From assembly GCA_021782055.1 (NCBI GenBank), contig JAJXVP010000067.1, forward strand, positions 1 through 12,158: a stretch of DNA of 12,158 nt. Reading direction: 5' to 3'. The position numbers and the translations under genes are program-made. The notes beneath the pieces were generated by a model, which saw only the letters and a list, made by a program, of their open reading frames with translations, searched no databases and was not told the DNA's origin. The DNA comes from a bacterium (lineage in GTDB: Bacteria; Spirochaetota; Spirochaetia; JABEVK01). Positions 7,759-12,158 of the stretch are shown one piece after another (the first letter of the stretch is position 1; each line of letters begins with the position of its first letter).

Positions 7759-8957
7759 CGAATGGTTTTCTGGACGAGTTGATCACAGGCTTCATTGTCC
7801 TCGTTGCCGGCGTGCCCCTTGACCCACGCCCAACGGGGCTGAAACTCTTGGTTCAAGGCGTGTAGACGTTCCCAAAGGTCTTGGTTTTTAACAGGCTCTT
7901 TTGAGGCTGTCTTCCAACCGTTGGCCAACCACGAGCGTATCCACGTGGTAATGCCGTTTTTTACATACTGACTGTCGGTACGAATTTCAATCCGCTGTGG
8001 TCGGTTAGGAAGTTTGGCCACCGCTTCGAGGGCTTTGATCACGGCGGTAAGTTCCATCTTGTTATTGGTCGTAAGGTCTTCGCCGCCGCTACCGTCCCAC
8101 CGTTCCCCACCACTGCGCAACAAAAAAGCCCAAGCGCCGGGCCCTGGGTTGCCGATACAGCCCCCGTCGGTGTGGATCAGCACAGCGCTAGTGTTCAACG
8201 TCGGCTCAAGCTCTTTCCGGGCCGTTTCAGGTTCCTGCGCAGGCATTGCGTTCCTGGGTTCGTACAAGCCCTGAGACAGACCTTCCCACAGTGAGGGCAC
8301 CAGGGCTAGGTCAGCGGTTGTCAGCTGGGTCAACGCACCTTCCCACCCCTTGGGAGCCACAGAAAGGCGTAGCGCCCCTGTAAGCCATCCTGCCTTTCCT
8401 GGCAAAAGCTCGGCGTTGAGAGCATACAAAACATCGAGGTAAGCTAGCGTAAATTGGGCAGCCGCTTGCCGAACAAAGAAGGAGTCTGCCTGCCGTACTG
8501 CACGTTTGAGTCGGGAAAGGGTCCAGGGCCCCCGCAAAAACGGTCGATGAAACTCTTGAATGGCATGGGTTAGACCTGCAGGAAACGGCCCCGTCAGGCG
8601 TTCCTTAAGAGCAGCGACCTCGCCCCGGTCACCCACCAGACGGCCGAAACGCAACTGTCCCAGCGGAACGGTTGCCCCCACCATAGTCACCTCGTGCCTT
8701 TGCCAAAGTTGAGAAAGCTTTTGTGACCACACCGAAAAAAGCACGTAGGTCACTTCAAGTGGGGTACCATCGTTCAAAAGAACTTCATCAGTTTCAGGAG
8801 TGCTCGAAAGGGCCGTCGAGAATGCCTGCCACCACCGAACCCGTTCGGCAGGGGTAGAAAGAGCGGTGACTAAAACCGTCCATTCCGTCTCGGAAACCAC
8901 CAGCACGCCCTGAATTTCGGGACGTGAGGTAAGCCCCTCAAGCATCGAATCCACCAT
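7728..8957 (-). CDS. rnhA: Fusion protein: degenerate nucleotidyltransferase-like N-terminus plus RNase HI
   Basis: RNase HI cuts the RNA strand of RNA:DNA hybrids (R-loops, primers). The 409-residue product is far longer than standalone RNase HI (about 155). Residues 256-400 form a complete domain: D264 in HTDGGCIGNPGPG, E302 in NNKMELTAV, D328 in RTDSQYVKNG, H382 in KGHAGNEDNE, and D392. Their spacing matches E. coli D10/E48/D70/H124/D134, and the basic substrate-binding handle (WIRSWLANGWKTASKEPVK) is present. Residues 1-225 resemble DUF4037-like nucleotidyltransferases: a GVLVVS strand (17-22), then WTVLVTALS, DGTPLEVTYV (63-72), and a helical region ending RQADSFFVRQ and ALNAELLPGKAGW (179-191). 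The usual GS and SDxD catalytic loop is missing, so that part is probably inactive. A polar linker (about 227-255) joins the parts. AAGGAG (8964-8969) lies six bases before the ATG; lon ends 24 bp upstream. The RNase HI call is secure; the N-terminal fold is inferred. Confidence 0.9.
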   Translation of the reverse strand: MVDSMLEGLTSRPEIQGVLVVSETEWTVLVTALSTPAERVRWWQAFSTALSSTPETDEVLLNDGTPLEVTYVLFSVWSQKLSQLWQRHEVTMVGATVPLGQLRFGRLVGDRGEVAALKERLTGPFPAGLTHAIQEFHRPFLRGPWTLSRLKRAVRQADSFFVRQAAAQFTLAYLDVLYALNAELLPGKAGWLTGALRLSVAPKGWEGALTQLTTADLALVPSLWEGLSQGLYEPRNAMPAQEPETARKELEPTLNTSAVLIHTDGGCIGNPGPGAWAFLLRSGGERWDGSGGEDLTTNNKMELTAVIKALEAVAKLPNRPQRIEIRTDSQYVKNGITTWIRSWLANGWKTASKEPVKNQDLWERLHALNQEFQPRWAWVKGHAGNEDNEACDQLVQKTIRQRSSAVKRP

Positions 8958-8963
8958 GAGAAT

Positions 8964-8969
8964 CTCCTT
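8964..8969 (-). promoter_or_regulatory. Strong Shine-Dalgarno site of the RNase HI fusion gene
   Basis: On the minus strand this reads AAGGAG, six bases before the ATG at 8957. It fixes the start of the fusion protein and shows that the nucleotidyltransferase-like N-terminus is meant to be translated with the RNase HI domain. It sits in the 24-bp gap after lon. Confidence 0.8.
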
Positions 8970-8981
8970 GAGAAGGTTAAC

Positions 8982-11384
8982 TTAGGCCGGCAGAACGGCT
9001 TGATCGGGCGAAACAAAGGTCTCGGAAAAAAAGAACTCTAGGGCCGCTTCAACCGCCGAAGCAAAATGAAACGTCATTTCTGTTCTAACTTCATCGGGGA
9101 TTTCTTCAAGGTCTCGTCGGTTATCTTCAGGTAGAAAGACGTCTTTCAAACCGTGCCGATAGGCGGCCAAGACTTTTTCTTTGACGCCGCCTATGGGTAA
9201 AACACGACCGGTCAGAGTGACTTCACCTGTCATAGCGACACCAGAACGAAGGGGTTGTCCCCGGAACGCCGAGACAAGGGCCGCTACCACCGTGATGCCC
9301 GCGCTCGGCCCATCTTTAGGGATAGCCCCTTCAGGAAAGTGAATATGAAGGTCACGTCCCCCTAAATCTTGCGAGGAGAGCTTCCAAAGCTGTGAGCGGG
9401 CTTTTACTAGAGAAAAGGCTATACGAGCCGATTCTTTCATGACGTCGCCCAAACTGCCAGTCAAAATTAACTCGCCCTTACCGGGAAACAGCGAAACTTC
9501 TACCGGGAGCACCTTACCCCCCACTTCTGTCCAGGCTAAGCCATTCGCCAAGCCGGGACGAGGTTCGAAGAGCAACTTATCGTCTTTCCATACTGGAAGC
9601 CCTAGGTATTCGCGGACTTTCTCGGCGGTTATCCGCAACTGGAATGGTTCACTAGCCTGTCGTAGGGTTTGCGGCTCACGGCCTTCTTCCAACAGCGACC
9701 TGACGGTTTTTCTGAGTACCTGACCGATTTGGCGTTCTAAGGCTCTCACCCCCGATTCGGCGGTGTAGTCACGGATAATCACCTTGAGAGCTTCTGCGTC
9801 AAGGGCGACATCCAGACCCTCTAGGCCATTTTCTTTGAGTTCTTTAGGTTGCAAAAAGCCTTCAGCGATTTTGAACTTCTCTAAGTCGGTGTAGCCAGGA
9901 ACTTCGATGACTTCCATCCGGTCCTGCAGAGGCCGTGGAATCGTATGCAGGCTATTGGCCGTGGTCACAAACAACACATCAGACAAGTCGTAAGGCACTT
10001 CCAAATAGTGATCGGTAAAGCTCGCGTTTTGTTCCGGGTCAAGAACCTCTAAAAGGGCCGAGGCAGGATCGCCCCGGTTATCGCTGGACATCTTGTCAAT
10101 TTCATCTAAAAGAAACACCGGGTTCGACGTCCCTGCGCGCTTCATCGATTGTAAGATTTTTCCCGGCAAAGCCCCGACATAAGTTTTACGATGACCTCGA
10201 ATCTCGGCCTCATCGCGAACCCCACCTAAGCTGATGCGGACAAAGCTTCGCCCTAGCGCTCTGGCAATGGAACGGCCTAACGAAGTCTTTCCTGTTCCGG
10301 GCGGGCCCACCAAGCACAAAATAGGCCCCTTGAGTTTTGCCTGAATTTGCCGCACTGCCAGGTAATCCAAAATGCGTTCTTTGATTTTTTTCATATCAAA
10401 GTGATCACTATCAAGAATATCGCGGGCTTCTTTTAGGTTTTTGTTATCGTCGGTCTTTTTACCCCAGGGCAAATCGGTTACCCATTCTAGGTAGGTGCGC
10501 AGAATCCCCGCTTCGGGAGTAGACGCCTGTAGGCGGGCAAGCCGAGCACATTCTTTAAGCGATTTTTCTTTGACTTCAGAGGGGCAGTTCAAAGCTTCAA
10601 CTTTTTGACGGAGTTCTCCAGCCCCGGTGGGGTCACCATCTTCGTGGCCCAATTCTTTGTGAATCTCTTTCAGCTGTTCATTGAGAAAGTATTCTCGCTG
10701 ACTCTGTTCCAAACGGCCTTTCACTTTTCGCTGAATATCCTGTTGAAGGCTGGCTAGCTCGCTTTCAACCTGAATCGCCACCGCTAAATTCTCTAAGCGT
10801 GTAGCAGTGTCTTCTTCCAGAAACAAGGCCAAGCGCTTTTCTTCGGTTAAATTGAGAAGCGGTGCCAAGAGGTCTACCAGCGTATCAGGTCGATCAGCCT
10901 CGTAAATCGCCTGAAGTTTTTCTTTGGAAATTTTGTTATGAAGCTCTTTAAACTCTTTGACTGAAGTCAGAACGATCTGCATCAACGATACTGTTGCAGG
11001 GTTAACTTCTAGAGGAGTTTCGAGAGGCTGAACTTCGGCCCGAACGTAATCTTGCCGCGGAAGGTACTTGCTCATCTTGGCACGTTCACGGCCTTCGACC
11101 AAAACACGTACCGAACCATCGGGGAGTTTTAACGTCTGAAGGATGTAGGCTACCACCCCTGTCGTGTAAAGCTCACCTTCTTGAGGGTTTTCGGCCTTAG
11201 ACTTTTGAGGAACAAGAAACACCTCTTGCTTTTCAGAAAGTGCTATTTCTAAGGCCTTAACGCCAGCCCCCCGAGGAGCAAAAAACGGAGCTACCGTTTG
11301 AGGAAACACCATGACCTCCCTCAGCGCCAGCAGAGGAAGGTCTTTTTTGAGATTTTTAGACGGCCGTTTTCCCAGTAAATTCAT
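8982..11384 (-). CDS. lon: ATP-dependent Lon protease
   Basis: A cytoplasmic AAA+ serine protease that degrades misfolded and selected regulatory proteins. It has 800 residues, the usual LonA size (E. coli 784). Visible: the N-terminal substrate-recognition domain starting [13 protein letters not shown] (16-28); a coiled, charged region around 205-250 ([20 protein letters not shown]); Walker A GPPGTGKT at 360-367; Walker B VFLLDEID at 423-430; a sensor region with [20 protein letters not shown]; and the protease domain with catalytic S694 in PKDGPSAG and K737 in GGVKEKVL. The 43-residue Ser-Lys spacing equals that of E. coli S679/K722. The ATG at 11384 lies inside the clpX 3' end (29-bp overlap) with only a weak ribosome-binding sequence, so coupling to clpX translation is likely. 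A later ATG at 11312 would remove the conserved LPLLALREV strand. No heat-shock promoter could be placed, because the operon start is outside the window. Confidence 0.97.
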   Translation of the reverse strand: MNLLGKRPSKNLKKDLPLLALREVMVFPQTVAPFFAPRGAGVKALEIALSEKQEVFLVPQKSKAENPQEGELYTTGVVAYILQTLKLPDGSVRVLVEGRERAKMSKYLPRQDYVRAEVQPLETPLEVNPATVSLMQIVLTSVKEFKELHNKISKEKLQAIYEADRPDTLVDLLAPLLNLTEEKRLALFLEEDTATRLENLAVAIQVESELASLQQDIQRKVKGRLEQSQREYFLNEQLKEIHKELGHEDGDPTGAGELRQKVEALNCPSEVKEKSLKECARLARLQASTPEAGILRTYLEWVTDLPWGKKTDDNKNLKEARDILDSDHFDMKKIKERILDYLAVRQIQAKLKGPILCLVGPPGTGKTSLGRSIARALGRSFVRISLGGVRDEAEIRGHRKTYVGALPGKILQSMKRAGTSNPVFLLDEIDKMSSDNRGDPASALLEVLDPEQNASFTDHYLEVPYDLSDVLFVTTANSLHTIPRPLQDRMEVIEVPGYTDLEKFKIAEGFLQPKELKENGLEGLDVALDAEALKVIIRDYTAESGVRALERQIGQVLRKTVRSLLEEGREPQTLRQASEPFQLRITAEKVREYLGLPVWKDDKLLFEPRPGLANGLAWTEVGGKVLPVEVSLFPGKGELILTGSLGDVMKESARIAFSLVKARSQLWKLSSQDLGGRDLHIHFPEGAIPKDGPSAGITVVAALVSAFRGQPLRSGVAMTGEVTLTGRVLPIGGVKEKVLAAYRHGLKDVFLPEDNRRDLEEIPDEVRTEMTFHFASAVEAALEFFFSETFVSPDQAVLPA

Positions 11385-12158
11385 AAAGCTCGTAGACGCT
11401 GGTCTGCGCCATCTCCCTCGGATCGGTTAGGATTTTTGGCTTAAGGCCTTCCGTAAACACTTCTTTGGTCACAACGACCATCTTATGACCGGGAATCGAC
11501 GGGAGGTCATACATCAAGTCGAGCATGGAGGCTTCGACAATCGACCGCAAGCCTCGGGCTCCTGTTTTTCGCTGCAGAGCTAAGTCAGCAATCGCGCCAA
11601 TCGCCGCCACTTCAAACTTGAGTTCGGTATCATCAAGCTTTAAGGCCAACTGATACTGACGAATAATCGAGTTTTTGGGTTCAGTCGTAATCCGCACCAA
11701 ATCGTCGCGGGTCAACTCATTCAACGAGACGGCGACAGGCAAGCGGCCGATAAACTCAGGAATCAAACCGAACTTGATCAAATCGTCCGGGTGGAGTGCT
11801 CTGAACAAATCGTCGTGGCTCTTACCGTGTTTGGTTACTTCGGTACCAAAGCCCATGGCGCTTTTGGCAACACGGCGTTCAATAATTTTTTCAAGGCCCA
11901 CAAAGGCTCCGCCACAAATAAACAAGATCTTTGACGTATCGATCTTGAGGTATTCTTGGTTTGGGTGCTTTCGACCACCCTGGGGCGGGACGTTGGCGTG
12001 AGTTCCTTCAATAATTTTGAGCAAGGCTTGCTGGACACCTTCACCCGAAACATCCCGAGTGATCGAGACATTTTCACCTTTCTTGGCAATCTTGTCGATT
12101 TCATCGACATAAACAATGCCCCGCTCGGCGGCTTGAATATCGCCTCCGGCCGCTTGAA
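11356..12158 (-). CDS. clpX: ClpX, ATP-dependent Clp protease unfoldase subunit, C-terminal 266 residues (5' end outside window)
   Basis: A AAA+ unfoldase that feeds tagged proteins into the ClpP peptidase. The frame stays open to the right edge, so the gene is partial. The zinc-binding domain, Walker A and the GYVG pore loop lie beyond it. Visible: Walker B IVYVDEID at 12094-12117; the [20 protein letters not shown] stretch and [11 protein letters not shown], both nearly invariant in Clp[25 protein letters not shown] with the arginine-finger region; and GARGLRSI (sensor 2). The LFICGGAF and RKHP features separate it from HslU and ClpA/B. A TTG at 12024 (the second L of the QQALLK stretch) is an internal codon, not the start. 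It overlaps lon by 29 bp. The clpX-lon order is common in bacteria, often behind tig and clpP, which would be expected just off the right edge. Confidence 0.97.
   Translation of the reverse strand, partial: QAAGGDIQAAERGIVYVDEIDKIAKKGENVSITRDVSGEGVQQALLKIIEGTHANVPPQGGRKHPNQEYLKIDTSKILFICGGAFVGLEKIIERRVAKSAMGFGTEVTKHGKSHDDLFRALHPDDLIKFGLIPEFIGRLPVAVSLNELTRDDLVRITTEPKNSIIRQYQLALKLDDTELKFEVAAIGAIADLALQRKTGARGLRSIVEASMLDLMYDLPSIPGHKMVVVTKEVFTEGLKPKILTDPREMAQTSVYELYEFTGKTAV

Noticed and set aside
8733..8957. Functional MNT/HEPN-type toxin-antitoxin nucleotidyltransferase
   Set aside because: The catalytic GS and DxD residues are absent, and there is no adjacent HEPN gene. Only a degenerate fold relationship is supportable.
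11312..11319. Internal ATG of lon with GGAGG just before it as an alternative start
   Set aside because: The GGAGG is only two bases from the ATG, and starting there would delete the conserved LPLLALREV strand of the Lon N-terminal domain.
12022..12024. TTG as the start of the ClpX product
   Set aside because: The frame continues to the right edge and encodes the ClpX Walker B motif and the [10 protein letters not shown] region upstream of this codon, so it is an internal leucine.
1..12158. Mobile element, defence system, CRISPR array or RNA gene
   Set aside because: No transposase, integrase, restriction or toxin-antitoxin protein, no regularly spaced repeats and no tRNA-like or rRNA-like stretch was recognised. 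All genes are core or core-like except the RNase HI extension and the DUF155-like gene.

Overview
The window is ordinary-looking bacterial chromosome, almost entirely coding, with two gene blocks that converge near position 7730-7758. No rRNA, tRNA, CRISPR array, insertion sequence or prophage gene was seen, and no stretch over 300 bases lacks a gene. Start codons, Shine-Dalgarno-like sites and protein families fit a diderm bacterium of mid GC content. The phylum cannot be fixed from what is visible; a spirochaete or a deltaproteobacterium-like lineage would be plausible, but that is a guess.

Plus-strand block (1-7758): the 3' part of dnaE (DNA polymerase III alpha subunit, N-terminus outside the window), a small YggT-family membrane protein, recG (branch-migration helicase), a membrane-anchored protein of unknown function resembling the RMD1/DUF155 family, and an M29-family metallo-aminopeptidase. 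Spacing is tight: 75 bp from dnaE to the yggT-like gene, 9 bp to recG, a 4-bp ATGA overlap to the next gene, then 58 bp to the aminopeptidase. At least the yggT-like gene, recG and the DUF155-like gene probably share a transcript.

Minus-strand block (12158-7728, read right to left): the 3' two thirds of clpX (5' end outside), lon overlapping clpX by 29 bp, and 24 bp further an unusual RNase HI. This is a protein quality-control operon (ClpX unfoldase of ClpXP, Lon protease) with an RNA:DNA hybrid nuclease as its last gene.

The most unusual item is that RNase HI. Its C-terminal ~150 residues are a complete RNase HI with all catalytic residues. They are preceded by ~225 residues that look like a nucleotidyltransferase-fold protein whose catalytic GS...DxD loop has been lost. 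Lesser points are a 15-bp tandem duplication carrying the dnaE stop codon, with an open frame running on into the yggT-like gene; the convergent coding overlap; the clpX/lon overlap; and several 7-base G/C tracts inside genes.
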